This document shows, piece after piece, positions 46,317-56,007 of a DNA stretch of 64,000 nucleotides (the first letter of the stretch is position 1; each line of letters starts with the position of its first letter). A program made the translations under genes and the position numbers. Source of the stretch: Cyanothece sp. BG0011 (lineage in GTDB: Bacteria; Cyanobacteriota; Cyanobacteriia; Cyanobacteriales; Microcystaceae); assembly GCF_003013815.1 (NCBI RefSeq), contig NZ_PRLH01000001.1, positions 1 through 64,000 on the forward strand, in the 5' to 3' direction. The notes below the pieces were generated by a model. It was not told the origin of the DNA, searched no databases, and worked only from the letters and a program-made list of their open reading frames with translations.

Positions 46317-47312
46317 TTATGAATTTTCTTCGATATCAGTGGTTTCTAAAGATTGTTCTTCTTGTAGTTCCATAGATGATTCTTCGGTAATTAGGTTCAA
46401 AAAAACATCTTCTAATGTAGCACGAGTTCGCTTCATTTCATGTAATCCCAGTCCTTGATTAATAATTAAAGCAGCAATGTCTTTTCCTATTTCTTGATGG
46501 GAGTCAGTGGTTAATAATAAAAGATGACGTTTGGTTTCACTATTAGATTTAATTTCTAATTGAGTGATACCAGGTATATCTTTTAACATCGGTTCTAAAC
46601 TGAAGATATCCCCTTCTATTTCGATTTCATACCCTCCTTTTGCGATTAAATGGGACATTAAATGATCAGGGGTATCCGTTGCGACGACTTTACCCCCATT
46701 GATGATAGTAACGCGATCGCAGGTCATACTGACTTCTGGTAAAATGTGAGTCGATAAGAGGATGGTATGTTCTCCTGCCAAACTTTTAATCAGGTTACGC
46801 ACTTCAATAATTTGTTTCGGGTCAAGTCCCACGGTGGGTTCGTCTAAAATGATAACCGGGGGATCATGAACAATGGCTTGAGCAATACCCACTCGTTGTT
46901 TATAACCCTTAGATAGCTTACGGATCAAAACTTTGCGCTTATCTTCGAGTTGACAGCGTTCGATGGACCAATTTACCCTAGAATGGCGATCGCCTGATGG
47001 GACTCCTTTAATTCGGGCCACGAACTTTAAAAACCCTTCTACTGTCATATCTGGGTACAAAGGAGGGGTTTCGGGAAGATAACCGATATTTTTTCTGACT
47101 TTTAAAGACTGTTCATGAACATCGTATCCTGCAATTTTAGCGGTTCCGGCCGTCGCAGGGATATAACCGCTTAAAATACGCATGGTGGTGGTTTTTCCTG
47201 CACCATTGGGCCCCAAAAAGCCGAGAATTTCCCCTTTTTCTACAGAAAAATCTACATCTTCAATGGCCGCAGTTGATCCATAAATTTTACTTAAGTGTTC
47301 GACTTCAATCAT
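46317..47312 (-). CDS. GldA-like ABC transporter ATP-binding protein
   Basis: A 331-residue ATPase. Walker A is GPNGAGKTT, the signature is LSKGYKQRVGIAQAI, Walker B is VIILDEPTVGLDP, and the switch His is in LSTHILPEV. After about residue 220 is the usual C-terminal extension (LIAKGGYEIEIEGDIFSLEP through RTRATLEDVFLNL). It is the first gene of the operon ATPase, permease, GldG-like, DUF4340. A 170-bp gap precedes the start. It energises the membrane complex of its neighbours. Confidence 0.92.
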   Translation of the reverse strand: MIEVEHLSKIYGSTAAIEDVDFSVEKGEILGFLGPNGAGKTTTMRILSGYIPATAGTAKIAGYDVHEQSLKVRKNIGYLPETPPLYPDMTVEGFLKFVARIKGVPSGDRHSRVNWSIERCQLEDKRKVLIRKLSKGYKQRVGIAQAIVHDPPVIILDEPTVGLDPKQIIEVRNLIKSLAGEHTILLSTHILPEVSMTCDRVTIINGGKVVATDTPDHLMSHLIAKGGYEIEIEGDIFSLEPMLKDIPGITQLEIKSNSETKRHLLLLTTDSHQEIGKDIAALIINQGLGLHEMKRTRATLEDVFLNLITEESSMELQEEQSLETTDIEENS

Positions 47313-47482
47313 GAATTGATCAGCATTGAAACATCAATAATAGTTTTATTATGACAAAAGCTTGAAATAAGGTTAGGTGACTCTAGGTAATAGACTGTAG
47401 ATAATACTTAAAAGTTTCTCAACTTAGAATGGCAATAGGGGGAATTTCCCCCTACTCAAATTGTGATCTTTGCTAAGTTATC

Positions 47483-47860
47483 TTATGGCCATTGAACAAC
47501 ACGCATAGTGCTATCAGTTAGGGCAAAATGGTCATTATCACAAACATTAAATTCACCAAACCCTCCTGGGGGAACTTCTTGATAGTTTCCATCTCTAGCA
47601 AGAATATCGTACTCACAAGTATTTCCTGTAATGATAACCGTAGCACTATCACCTGGTTTTAAGATGCCATCGAGTTGATTTTGTCCCCAATATCTTGACC
47701 ATTCAGGAGACACATATAATTCGGTGAGGTTAGCTTCTGTGTGATTATGGATGGTTAATACTCTTCGTTGGGCCTTGGCTTTTTCTCCACTGCCTAAGAC
47801 AACGGGGAGACTCATTAAGGAGACAATCCCTAGATTAATCAATAATTTGCGGTAATTCAT
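47483..47860 (-). CDS. Secreted small conserved protein, 125 aa
   Basis: It has a clear signal peptide (LLINLGIVSLMSLPVVLGSG, cleavage about residue 31 near KAQRR). The mature part begins VLTIHNHTEANLTELYVSPEWSRYWGQNQL, followed by ILKPGDSATVIITGNTCEYDILA and DNDHFALTDS. This looks like a small beta-sandwich domain found in secreted proteins of cyanobacteria, without a known function. The two cysteines (TCEYD and VCDND) may form a disulfide. It is monocistronic, with a hairpin of unknown use upstream at 47962-47988. Confidence 0.65.
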   Translation of the reverse strand: MNYRKLLINLGIVSLMSLPVVLGSGEKAKAQRRVLTIHNHTEANLTELYVSPEWSRYWGQNQLDGILKPGDSATVIITGNTCEYDILARDGNYQEVPPGGFGEFNVCDNDHFALTDSTMRVVQWP

Positions 47861-47961
47861 AGCAAATCCTCCACTTACATTAAACGGATAAGAATCGACT
47901 TAATAAGGGCTTTGTCCCCTTAAAAAACTGCATTCTTATCAGGAAGAGATTCGCTCCGCAC

Positions 47962-47988
47962 ACCCTTTTATTTTTATGGTAAAAGGGT
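47962..47988. other. Inverted repeat in the intergenic region
   Basis: ACCCTTTTA (47962-47970) and TAAAAGGGT (47980-47988) form a 9-bp stem with a 9-base loop, 102 bases upstream of the secreted-protein start. It could be a regulatory site or part of a leader; no gene end is close enough to call it a terminator. Confidence 0.35.
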
Positions 47989-48048
47989 TATCGTTTAAAT
48001 CGAAAAAAAAACTAAAAATTGACAAAAAAATTAATATTTAGGAGTTAG

Positions 48049-48100
48049 AAAACGTGAGTGAACAATGGTCACGGCTCACTGTTCACTGCTCACTGACTAA
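48049..48100. repeat. Short GTGAACAGTGAGC-type tandem repeat
   Basis: Imperfect units of TCACTGTTCACTGCTCACTGA occur on the plus strand immediately beyond the SPOR-gene stop. Like the repeat at 18446, this is a commonly seen intergenic repeat style in cyanobacteria and has no coding function. Confidence 0.5.
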
Positions 48101-48708
48101 GGTTTTATTTCCACCGATAAGGAGGTTTGGGTTTGTTGATAGACGGGAACGACCGTTGCATTCACTCCCTGATTTTTTAGTTCTTGAACCCGTTTTTCTG
48201 CTTGTTGAGAATGTTGAAACATTCCGGCATGAATCACCCCTTCACTTTGACGAATAAAGGCCATGGGTTCAATGGTTTTAACTTGGGATAATAAAGAGGG
48301 GTTTTGACCGGCTACTTCAACGCGATAAAAACTAGGGTTTTCAGTTGACTGGTTATTGATATTCTCTATGGTAGCGGTGGGAGGTTCATTATCGAGGGTT
48401 TGAGCCGGTAAAGTTTGGGGAGCTTCAAAGGTATATTCTTTAATCGGGGTTGAACTATCATTGCTGGCCGGAGTGACTTCGACAGACATGGCCCGAACGG
48501 GTTCAGAAGCCGGTTGAGGACTCACCATTTTAGGTAGAGGAGGTGGGGGTAACTGGCGGTTAGACGTGGTTTGTGCCACAGTGACAGAGGTCGAACCCAC
48601 CGTTAAGAGTAAACAACCTATCCAAGTTGAAGACTGTTTTAAGTAAGAAGGGAACCTGGTTCTTTGCTGAGCAGTCCTTAGAAATAAGCGATGGCAAATT
48701 TTAAACAT
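48097..48708 (-). CDS. SPOR domain-containing exported protein
   Basis: A 203-residue protein with a basic N-terminus, a hydrophobic signal or anchor (WIGCLLLTVGSTSVTVA), a proline-rich stretch (QLPPPPLPKMVSPQP) and a SPOR-like C-terminal domain (YRVEVAGQNP, VIHAGMFQHSQQAEKRVQELKNQGVNATVVPV). SPOR domains bind denuded glycan strands of septal peptidoglycan, so a periplasmic cell-wall role is likely. The start is uncertain: ATG 48708 is used, with in-frame ATG 48732 and GTG 48738 as alternatives, none with a ribosome site. It is divergent from mnmA. Confidence 0.75.
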   Translation of the reverse strand: MFKICHRLFLRTAQQRTRFPSYLKQSSTWIGCLLLTVGSTSVTVAQTTSNRQLPPPPLPKMVSPQPASEPVRAMSVEVTPASNDSSTPIKEYTFEAPQTLPAQTLDNEPPTATIENINNQSTENPSFYRVEVAGQNPSLLSQVKTIEPMAFIRQSEGVIHAGMFQHSQQAEKRVQELKNQGVNATVVPVYQQTQTSLSVEIKP

Positions 48709-48856
48709 AGTATAAACCGTAAATAAACACATCCTCACACCGTCAACAACATAAATTTTGTTGTCTTCGGTTTAGTTACTCATCATTGTAATACTGAAAA
48801 TGTTAGCCTAGAGACAGTCGATGGTTAATTGTTCGCTTTTTAAGAAACGTTTAACA

Positions 48857-49903
48857 ATGAAAAAGGTTGTTGTTGGTTTATCTGGTGGAGTTGATAGTTC
48901 GGTGGCTGCAGCGAGTTTACAGCATCAAGGATATGATGTGATTGGGTTGACCCTGTGGTTAATGAAAGGGAAAGGACAATGCTGTTCCGAGGGAATGGTC
49001 GATGCTGCCTTTATTTGTGAACAGTTGGGAGTTCCCCATCATATTGTGGACACAAGAGAGTTATTTGAAGCCAATATTATCAATTATTTAGTGTCAGGGT
49101 ATGAGTCGGGGGTTACGCCTTTACCTTGTTCTCAATGTAACCGTGCGGTGAAATTTGGGCCGATGTTGGCTTATGCTCAAGAAGAGTTAGGCTGCGATCG
49201 CATTGCTACCGGTCATTATGCTCGGATTCGTTATGATGAGCAAAGCGAGAGATATCAACTGTTACGGGCCATTGATCGTAATAAAGATCAATCTTACTTT
49301 TTATACGATCTTTCTCAAGATATTTTAAAAGGAACCATTTTTCCCTTGGGAGAACAAACCAAAGAAGAAACCCGACGCATTGCAGCAGAATTTGACCTAA
49401 AAACGGCCAGTAAACCAGAAAGTCAAGATTTATGTTTAATCGAGGCTCATGGTTCTATGGCCAAGTTTCTCGATCAATATATTAAACCCAAAGAAGGAGA
49501 AATTGTTGATCTCGATGGCAAAGTATTAGGGACTCATCAAGGGGTTCATCACTATACCATTGGACAACGGAAAGGGTTAGGAATTGCTGCCCCAGAACCG
49601 TTATATGTGGTTAAATTAGATGCAGTCATGAATCGGGTGATTGTAGGAAACCGCGCTGCTGGGGGTCGTTCTGATTGTACCGTAGGGCGGTTAAACTGGG
49701 TTTCTATCCCTGAACCGACTTCTCCTATTACGGCAGAGGTACAAGTTCGTTATCGTTCAAAAGCGGTTCCTGTCACCATTATTCCTATCGAAGAACACCG
49801 AGTAAAGTTACAGTTTAATGAGCCTCAATTTGGCATTACTCCGGGTCAAGCTGCTGTTTTTTATGATAGGGAAGTGGTTCTCGGTGGTGGGATTATTGAT
49901 TAA
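48857..49903 (+). CDS. mnmA: tRNA 2-thiouridylase MnmA
   Basis: Adds sulfur to C2 of the wobble uridine in tRNAs for Lys, Glu and Gln. The 348-residue enzyme starts [20 protein letters not shown] with the PP-loop SGGVDSS. Catalytic cysteines are expected in [15 protein letters not shown] and SQDLCLIE, where the second forms the persulfide. Other marks are [28 protein letters not shown] and [18 protein letters not shown] use ATG 48857 because the family starts at MKKVVVG; an ATG 36 bases upstream is in frame and possible. A perfect 32-bp palindrome follows the gene. Confidence 0.95.
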   Translation: MKKVVVGLSGGVDSSVAAASLQHQGYDVIGLTLWLMKGKGQCCSEGMVDAAFICEQLGVPHHIVDTRELFEANIINYLVSGYESGVTPLPCSQCNRAVKFGPMLAYAQEELGCDRIATGHYARIRYDEQSERYQLLRAIDRNKDQSYFLYDLSQDILKGTIFPLGEQTKEETRRIAAEFDLKTASKPESQDLCLIEAHGSMAKFLDQYIKPKEGEIVDLDGKVLGTHQGVHHYTIGQRKGLGIAAPEPLYVVKLDAVMNRVIVGNRAAGGRSDCTVGRLNWVSIPEPTSPITAEVQVRYRSKAVPVTIIPIEEHRVKLQFNEPQFGITPGQAAVFYDREVVLGGGIID

Positions 49904-49905
49904 AA

Positions 49906-49937
49906 TTGGAGGGGTCAACGGCCGTTGACCCCTCCAA
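49906..49937. terminator. Perfect 32-bp palindrome between convergent mnmA and glycosyltransferase
   Basis: TTGGAGGGGTCAACGG (49906-49921) is followed directly by its exact reverse complement (49922-49937). It sits two bases past the mnmA stop and 33 bases from the stop of the convergent gene. The minus strand runs on into TTTTAA, so it could terminate from that side at least. Confidence 0.7.
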
Positions 49938-49969
49938 AAATTGATAGTAAAACGATATAATAGTGAGAG

Positions 49970-50854
49970 TTATTGGTTTAATTTAGAAGTAAAAAAACCA
50001 TAGACATTGGCAAATTGTGATAGGAATAATAAAGTACAAAGAAATAGTTTAGATGATTGCTTAGAATTAACAGCAAAGGGATAAGTTAATAGTTTCCAAT
50101 AAAAGTCTAAGGGTTCAACTTTAACAGAGGTTTGATTTCGTTGAGAACGAACTTGATGGAAGTAATAAGCCCCACGACCATAATTAAAATGTTGTTGCCA
50201 AAATTTAGATAAACTCAGATGATGAGAATGATAAATAATCGCTTCAGGAACATAGTGTAATGAATAGCCATTAAATAACCAGCGATCGCAAAATTCCCTA
50301 TCTTCTCCTGCCGCTAAAGGAAAGGTAATATCAAACTGTCCGACTTTCTCAAATAACTCTCTAGACATAGCAAAATTATTAGAGGCAAAAAAGGTCACTT
50401 GATTAGATTTTTGATTGTAATAATCGTAGAGATAATCGATTAATAATTGACTGGCTGATGAATAAGGGTTATCGGATAAAGCATTGATGGTTTTTCCCCC
50501 TAACAGAGCGTTTGAAGTCTTAGAGAAGCCATGTTCTAGGGCTAAGAGCCAGTTTTGATCTAGGGTGCAGTCATCATCAGTAAAGGCTAAATATTGTCCT
50601 TTAGCAGCATTTGCCCCAGTATTACGGGCTTTTGCCGGCCCGCTATTGGTTTGACGGATAAAATTCAGATTTAGCTTATCACAGTAAGAATTAACGATAT
50701 TATCGAGAGGTTTTTTGCTACCGTCATCAACGATTATCACTTCAAAGCGTTCTTTTGAGTAATAAAGACCAGTAATGGAGTCTAAACAAGTTTTTAATCG
50801 TTTAGGACGGTTATAGGTCGGAATAATAATCGATATAAAGGGAGAAACACTCAT
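49970..50854 (-). CDS. Glycosyltransferase family 2 protein
   Basis: A 294-residue GT-A fold transferase. The start FISIIIPTYNRPKRLKTCLDSI, the VDDGSKKPL acidic site, the GPAKARNTGANAAKGQYLAFTDDDCTLDQNWL metal-binding region and GEDREFCDRWLFNGYSLHYVPEA are typical of GT2. It is likely to build surface polysaccharide with the genes to the right. The donor and acceptor cannot be told from sequence. It lies convergent with mnmA, and a divergent two-gene unit (50952-52664) begins next to its start. Confidence 0.88.
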   Translation of the reverse strand: MSVSPFISIIIPTYNRPKRLKTCLDSITGLYYSKERFEVIIVDDGSKKPLDNIVNSYCDKLNLNFIRQTNSGPAKARNTGANAAKGQYLAFTDDDCTLDQNWLLALEHGFSKTSNALLGGKTINALSDNPYSSASQLLIDYLYDYYNQKSNQVTFFASNNFAMSRELFEKVGQFDITFPLAAGEDREFCDRWLFNGYSLHYVPEAIIYHSHHLSLSKFWQQHFNYGRGAYYFHQVRSQRNQTSVKVEPLDFYWKLLTYPFAVNSKQSSKLFLCTLLFLSQFANVYGFFTSKLNQ

Positions 50855-50951
50855 AAATTAATGTTTATAACCGATGGACAAAGATAAATTTTATCAATTT
50901 TATTAAATGACTTAATGAGATAGACTAATTGTGTAATATTGTATCTTGATT

Positions 50952-51482
50952 ATGAAAGAGACAGAAATTTTAGAATCAAAATATGTTACTAATCATAAGG
51001 CGCAATGGGCATTAAGACTAACAAAAATTTCTCTACTCATTATTATTTTAGGGGTTTGTCTGGTCGGGAGAAGAGAGTCAACCTGGCCAATTACTTCTTG
51101 GGCCCTTTATAGTCGATATACAGCCCGTTTTCGGACACCTAAACCCTCTATATCTATCACAGAACTTAGAGTGTACACTACAGCAGGAAATCTTCACATT
51201 GTCAAACCAGAACGCATTTTAACTATTCCTTACGATAGCCTTTCCCACGATATTGTTGAAAATGCTTTTAATAATACCGATATTAATCATCGAGATGCCA
51301 GTCGAAAATACTTAATAAATGCTGTTTCCAATTTTATCGGTGAAAATACTAAAATCAAAACCATTGAAGCTTGGAATCTTTCTTATCAAGTGAAACCTTT
51401 AAACGTTCCTCCCATTGAAAAACAATCTCCGACAACTGAGGTTATGCTAGGGAGTTTTTCCCAAGAAGATATTATCAAATAA
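50952..51482 (+). CDS. Membrane-anchored hypothetical protein, partner of the HTTM gene
   Basis: A 176-residue protein with one N-terminal helix (ISLLIIILGVCLVG) and a soluble region that contains WPITSWALYSRY and a beta-type part (ELRVYTTAGNLHIVKPERI). The ATG at 50952 is used; the TTG two codons earlier is unlikely. It ends 6 bp before the HTTM gene, so the two are cotranscribed and probably work together, perhaps as subunits of one membrane enzyme. I do not recognise a family. Confidence 0.6.
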   Translation: MKETEILESKYVTNHKAQWALRLTKISLLIIILGVCLVGRRESTWPITSWALYSRYTARFRTPKPSISITELRVYTTAGNLHIVKPERILTIPYDSLSHDIVENAFNNTDINHRDASRKYLINAVSNFIGENTKIKTIEAWNLSYQVKPLNVPPIEKQSPTTEVMLGSFSQEDIIK

Positions 51483-51488
51483 AAAATT

Positions 51489-52664
51489 ATGAAACTTTAT
51501 TCTCCGTTTACCCGTATAAATAATGGTATTAATGCTTGGTTTACTCAACCTGAAGTGAATGCAGCCGGCAACGTTGGAATTTTTAGAATAGTCTATTGTT
51601 TATTTTATCTGTGGCATTTAAGTACCCTTTCCTATGATTTTTTAAGTGGGATGCCTAGCTTTTATGTGATAGAACAAGTTTATTTAGTTAGATATTTTTT
51701 CAGAGACTTTGGTGCGTCTCAGTCACCTTTATTTTTTTATACTTTAGAGTCATTTCTTGTTGCTGCTTTAGTGTTGTTGGCTTTTGGTTATAAAACTAGA
51801 ATGGCCACTATTGCGGTTTTGCTTATTGGTGGTTTGCTTGAAGCATTAGCTACTTCTGTTGATGGAAAAAGAACGTTAACACCGCTCGTATTTTATATTC
51901 CCTTTTTTATGACAATCATGAACTCATGGGGAAAAACTTATTCTTTAGACGCAATAATTAAAAAGAATAAAACAGGGTCTTCAATTGATACTCATTCCTC
52001 TAACTGGGAGTATTTTTTACCAGCTCGCGCTCTGTTGATTCTTATTTCATTTTTGTTCTTAAATTCTGCTATTTTTAAAGTGGCTTTTGGCGGGGACTGG
52101 CTAAGTTATTCTGATATGATGTCTAACTTTTTTTTAAATAGAAATATTGAAGCAGCAACCTATGATTTGCCTTTGAATTGGTTGGCTCCTTTTCTAGCTC
52201 AAACACCTTTTATTTATCTCGCTACTCACCTTACTACACTACTTTTTGAAACTTTTTTCTTTTTATCTCTAATTCATCGAAAAATTAGAGATTTTTTTGT
52301 CGCAATAGCACTACTTTTCCATGCAGTTAATGGTCTTTGGCTAGTGGTTAGTGTTACGCCTATTATGATTTCCTATGGTATTTTTATCAACTGGCAAGGG
52401 ATTAAAGATTTCTTTTGTCGTAATCACAAAGAAAAGTTTTTGACTGAAAATATATCACCAAAATGGTTAATTGGATTGTCTCTTTTCTTAGCTACTCTTT
52501 TAGGCTTACTGTGGCATAGTGATCTAGGAATTCGTGCTTTATTTAATTTGAATGGTTTAATTGATTGGAGAACTATTTGGTATCCGATTTTTCCTGTTTC
52601 GATAGGATGGTTGATTATTATACTAATTGATTTATTCCGTCAATTAAGATTGAAAATAAATTAA
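51489..52664 (+). CDS. HTTM-like polytopic membrane protein
   Basis: A 391-residue protein with about nine predicted membrane helices. The start (NAAGNVGIFRIVYCLFYLWHLS), the early VLLAFGYKTRMATIAVLL, and the central PARALLILISFLFLNSAIFKVAFGGDWLS resemble the HTTM domain of vitamin K-dependent gamma-carboxylase-like bacterial proteins. The lumenal or periplasmic catalytic Lys used by the human enzyme cannot be assigned here. A small anchored protein precedes it in one operon. In cyanobacteria similar pairs are near surface-sugar genes. The specific reaction is not known. Confidence 0.6.
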   Translation: MKLYSPFTRINNGINAWFTQPEVNAAGNVGIFRIVYCLFYLWHLSTLSYDFLSGMPSFYVIEQVYLVRYFFRDFGASQSPLFFYTLESFLVAALVLLAFGYKTRMATIAVLLIGGLLEALATSVDGKRTLTPLVFYIPFFMTIMNSWGKTYSLDAIIKKNKTGSSIDTHSSNWEYFLPARALLILISFLFLNSAIFKVAFGGDWLSYSDMMSNFFLNRNIEAATYDLPLNWLAPFLAQTPFIYLATHLTTLLFETFFFLSLIHRKIRDFFVAIALLFHAVNGLWLVVSVTPIMISYGIFINWQGIKDFFCRNHKEKFLTENISPKWLIGLSLFLATLLGLLWHSDLGIRALFNLNGLIDWRTIWYPIFPVSIGWLIIILIDLFRQLRLKIN

Positions 52665-52705
52665 TCATTTTATTCATTCTAAATTAAACTCAATGAAATG
52701 AGCTA

Positions 52706-53472
52706 TCAAAAATTTTTTCTGGCATAGGCATAAAACATTGAGTCATATTCGCAAATTTCTTCTATTTTTTTCATAATTGATTGGTCGATTTGAGGCTTAG
52801 AAACTGGATTTTTATTCATGTGTGGAATCTTAACAGTTAAATTAAATTGAGCTTGTAAATCATTGGTAAATTGCTCTAAATTATCTAAAAAACTAACTAA
52901 AGAAAACTTTGATAAGTTTTTTTTAGCAATCTCTAATCTTGTTTGCAAATCAGTGCTATCATAGCGAGAAAAATTACCAAAGTAGTTAATATAATTTTGT
53001 CCTCTAAACTTTCCTCTTTCAGAGTCAATAAAATCCTCTAAACTATCACTAACTCTAGCATGATTTTCTGGTTTATAGGCATCAAAAAAATACTGAGAAA
53101 TATATCTTTTGATCGGATCTCTTAAAATAGTAATCCAAGAATATTGATCACGATAAGCTTCCCAAATATTTTTATTAAAATGAAAATGTCCTGAAATATA
53201 TTTTCTTCCTGCTGCCATTTCATAAAGTAATAGAGATTGTCGCAGCTGAAATTTATCAATTCCAGTGTTAATTGTCTTGTTATGATTCACCACTTTAACT
53301 GCGTTAGTGGTTAGTATTGGGTCAACTTTGTAACTATTTTTTTTCCATAAATTATTCTCAGAGATTGATCAATTGATGTTCCGCCTGTTTTGGGAACGTG
53401 CATAAAAATAATATTAGGCTTGGGAGGATTTAAAATATTTTGGACTTGAACTTTTAAACTTTTAACTCTCAT
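52706..53472 (-). pseudogene. Sulfotransferase-family protein, reading frame broken at an A8 tract
   Basis: A heparan-sulfate 2-O-sulfotransferase-like enzyme. The first frame from ATG 53472 has the 5'-phosphosulfate-binding P-loop PNIIFMHVPKTGGTSIDQSL and stops at about 53320. Adding one A to the run of eight (T8 on the plus strand, 53337-53344) continues as NSYKVDPILTTNAVKVVNHN and joins the long downstream frame, which holds the 3'-phosphate-binding WITILRDPIKRYISQYF. Restored length is about 255 residues, normal for the family. It would sulfate a sugar in the surface polysaccharide. The long part alone lacks the P-loop, so as sequenced the product is inactive. Confidence 0.8.
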
Positions 53473-53503
53473 AAAGACATCCTTTTTTAAAGATAAAACT
53501 AGA

Positions 53504-55090
53504 TTACAAATGGTCGTTTTGTGTGCTTGCAGTGTTCACTAAAGTTGCCGATAAATCTTCAATATTAGGCTTACTGAGAGGTTGAAACTTTGTTATCTCA
53601 AGCAAATGCTGACCCAGACGACGAGCAAGGGCTAAAATTGTAAAAGTCGGAGAATAGGACGGCCCAGTGGGAAACACAGCCGAACTAGCTACATAAAGGT
53701 TATCCGTACCAAATACTCGACAATTAATATCCACTACTCCCTCTTCAGGACAACTTGCCATGCGTGTTGTCCCCATTTGGTGGGCTGCATCGGTCATATT
53801 ATCGATACAAGGGGGATCATCTCCAAACTCAAACGTGCCAATACCTGCCTCAGCAAACCGTTGGGTTAACAGTTCCAAGGTTTTTGCCATGGAACGATGA
53901 TCATGTTCGGTAAAACACCAGTCAACCTCTAATTTTCGTTGACCAAGGGCATCAAGTTCTGTTCCCAACTTGATATGACTAGCTTTTTGGGGAAGTTGCT
54001 CTGTTACAAACTTAACTCGATAAGAAGCGACTGCGCCATTATTATCTTGACAGATAGGACGACCTTGAATCATTCGTTTGAGTCGGTCTGTGAAAGTTTC
54101 ATAAATTGGCTTAATGTATAAAACGTGTTCTAGAAGCTCATGTTCTCGTTGAGTCTCATCATCTAAAGCAAAACAGATACAAAAACGGGGTTTAGGAGCA
54201 TATTGTAGCTCATGGGCGTATTGTCGAGTGAGATGACCTGGTATGAGAATTCCTGTATGATGTTTCGGGTGATCGGTGTAGAAACGACCCACCAAATCAT
54301 GAGCATTACCGATACCATGAGGAAGTTGACGGTTAGAGGCTAATAACAGACGGGCTGCTTCAAAGGCACCCGTGGCAAGCACGATAACATCACCCTCAAC
54401 TGTAATTTCTCGACCTTCGAGGGAACGACAAACCACCCTATTAACCCGTTGACCCGAGGGATCAAGTTTTAACTCTGTTGCCGTCGCACCTTGAATCACT
54501 TGTAAATTTCGGGAACGGCGCATTTCTTCTCCAAACCGGATCGCGGTACGGGTTGGGGTTTTCTCCCAATAAAAACTACTCATTTTTAAGCCATAGGCTG
54601 CAATTTTCCCTCGAAGTTCCCTAATTTCTGGGCGTACTGCCTCTGCTTCTAAATCACCAAACCCGTAATCTTTGGCAGCAGAGCGATAATGGTCTAAAAG
54701 ATCGGTAAACTCTATGGGCCAACCACTGTTAGGAACCCAGTCTCTGCCGTCGAAATCAGATTGTTGTAGGTATTTCCATTTTCCTGTCCAGACGTTACTG
54801 GTTCCCCCAAACTGACGCACTCGACTAACTCCCCGTAACTCAGGGGGTAAGTAGCGGTGATAGTAGGTATTAGGATTTAATTCTCGGTGACGTTTACCCA
54901 AAAAAATGACATCGTTTAAGGCTTGAATTTCAGGATCAAAGCGATCGCGTCCACTTTCGAGTAAAATTACGTCTCGACCATGACGAGCGAGGTGGGTTGA
55001 GACTTCGGCCCCGGCAATACCAGAACCAAGAACAATCACTTGTGCTTTTAGGTTCGTTTGTTCGTCAATTTTGAAAATGTCGGTAATCAT
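53504..55090 (-). CDS. GMC family oxidoreductase
   Basis: A 528-residue FAD enzyme of the glucose-methanol-choline family. The dinucleotide-binding motif is VIVLGSGIAGAEVSTHLA with the following acidic LLESGRD; the GMC motif SRVRQFGGTSNVWTGKW lies at about residues 90-107. The C-terminal active site has AHQMGTTRMASCPEEGVVD and NLYVASSAVFPTGPSYSPTFTI, with the catalytic His. It has no signal peptide. Possible roles are oxidising a sugar or alcohol of the polysaccharide or its precursor. Two bases separate it from the next glycosyltransferase gene, so it is in the same operon. Confidence 0.9.
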   Translation of the reverse strand: MITDIFKIDEQTNLKAQVIVLGSGIAGAEVSTHLARHGRDVILLESGRDRFDPEIQALNDVIFLGKRHRELNPNTYYHRYLPPELRGVSRVRQFGGTSNVWTGKWKYLQQSDFDGRDWVPNSGWPIEFTDLLDHYRSAAKDYGFGDLEAEAVRPEIRELRGKIAAYGLKMSSFYWEKTPTRTAIRFGEEMRRSRNLQVIQGATATELKLDPSGQRVNRVVCRSLEGREITVEGDVIVLATGAFEAARLLLASNRQLPHGIGNAHDLVGRFYTDHPKHHTGILIPGHLTRQYAHELQYAPKPRFCICFALDDETQREHELLEHVLYIKPIYETFTDRLKRMIQGRPICQDNNGAVASYRVKFVTEQLPQKASHIKLGTELDALGQRKLEVDWCFTEHDHRSMAKTLELLTQRFAEAGIGTFEFGDDPPCIDNMTDAAHQMGTTRMASCPEEGVVDINCRVFGTDNLYVASSAVFPTGPSYSPTFTILALARRLGQHLLEITKFQPLSKPNIEDLSATLVNTASTQNDHL

Positions 55091-55092
55091 AA

Positions 55093-56007
55093 TTAAGAAG
55101 AATTAGATGGGATTAAAAATTTCTTGGGAAGACGGGTTGATAATTGAGAAAAAATAGAGCGATATATCAGAAAAAAGATATGAGAGGGATGCAGTTTCAA
55201 AGCCCAGAGCCAATGGCTCAAAGCTGCCTTTTTTTGCTGCATTTGGTAGGATTTTAAAGCGTGTTTGTAAACAAATTCAGCAAACATTTTAGGATGACTG
55301 CTAAAAATCTCCTCATGTTTTTTGAGCAAACGCTGAAAGCTTTCTTGGCGTAGCTGATAATTGCCTGATACGCGATCGCTGCTATGGGAAAAAAGATGAT
55401 AGGTTATCTTCGGTAAACCAATAAGCGTACATTGGGGATTCAGTCGTAAAAATAATTCCGAATGAACACGAGAGCGAAAGGTTTCGTCCCATCCCCCTAT
55501 TTTCAAAATCAGATCCCGTTCCACCACTAGGGTTTGTTTCGTATGAAAAGACCGTCCCGGTTCTGGGGTTTCTAGAAAGAAATGATCCCCTTGAGGACAA
55601 AGAGTCGGAGGGATGCGAGTGGCAATCACTTTACCTGTCTCATCTACTTTTTGTAGTCCTGAAATCAGAGCAACAGGGGGATTAACGGTTGTTTTTTCTA
55701 AGGTTGATAGAGAAAGTTCTACCATCTGGGGCAATAAATAGTCATCATCATCTAAATAAGTGATCCAGCGCCCCTTAGCTGCTTTAGTTCCCACATTTCG
55801 CGCGGCTGCTCCTCCGACATTCTTCTCTAAAACAATGACTCTTAACCTGGGATCATCGGGGAGGGTTGCCCGTTCTTGTGACCCATCATCGACTACAATT
55901 ACTTCTAAATCTTGGTAGGTTTGATTCAGCGCACTCTCAACTGCTCTGGGTAATAAATGAGGTCGGTTATGAGTTGGAATAATAATAGTAATTAGGGGAT
56001 GACTCAT
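55093..56007 (-). CDS. Glycosyltransferase family 2 protein
   Basis: A 304-residue GT2 enzyme. Motifs are SHPLITIIIPTHNRPHLLPRAV, VVDDGSQERATL, AARNVGTKAAKGRWITYLDDDDYLLP and FHTKQTLVVERDLI. The ATG at 56007 overlaps the TGA of the upstream ABC gene by four bases (ATGA), fixing the start and implying coupled translation; an ATG 15 bases earlier is unlikely. It sits between the exporter ATPase and the GMC oxidoreductase. The specific sugar is not predictable. Confidence 0.88.
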   Translation of the reverse strand: MSHPLITIIIPTHNRPHLLPRAVESALNQTYQDLEVIVVDDGSQERATLPDDPRLRVIVLEKNVGGAAARNVGTKAAKGRWITYLDDDDYLLPQMVELSLSTLEKTTVNPPVALISGLQKVDETGKVIATRIPPTLCPQGDHFFLETPEPGRSFHTKQTLVVERDLILKIGGWDETFRSRVHSELFLRLNPQCTLIGLPKITYHLFSHSSDRVSGNYQLRQESFQRLLKKHEEIFSSHPKMFAEFVYKHALKSYQMQQKKAALSHWLWALKLHPSHIFFLIYRSIFSQLSTRLPKKFLIPSNSS

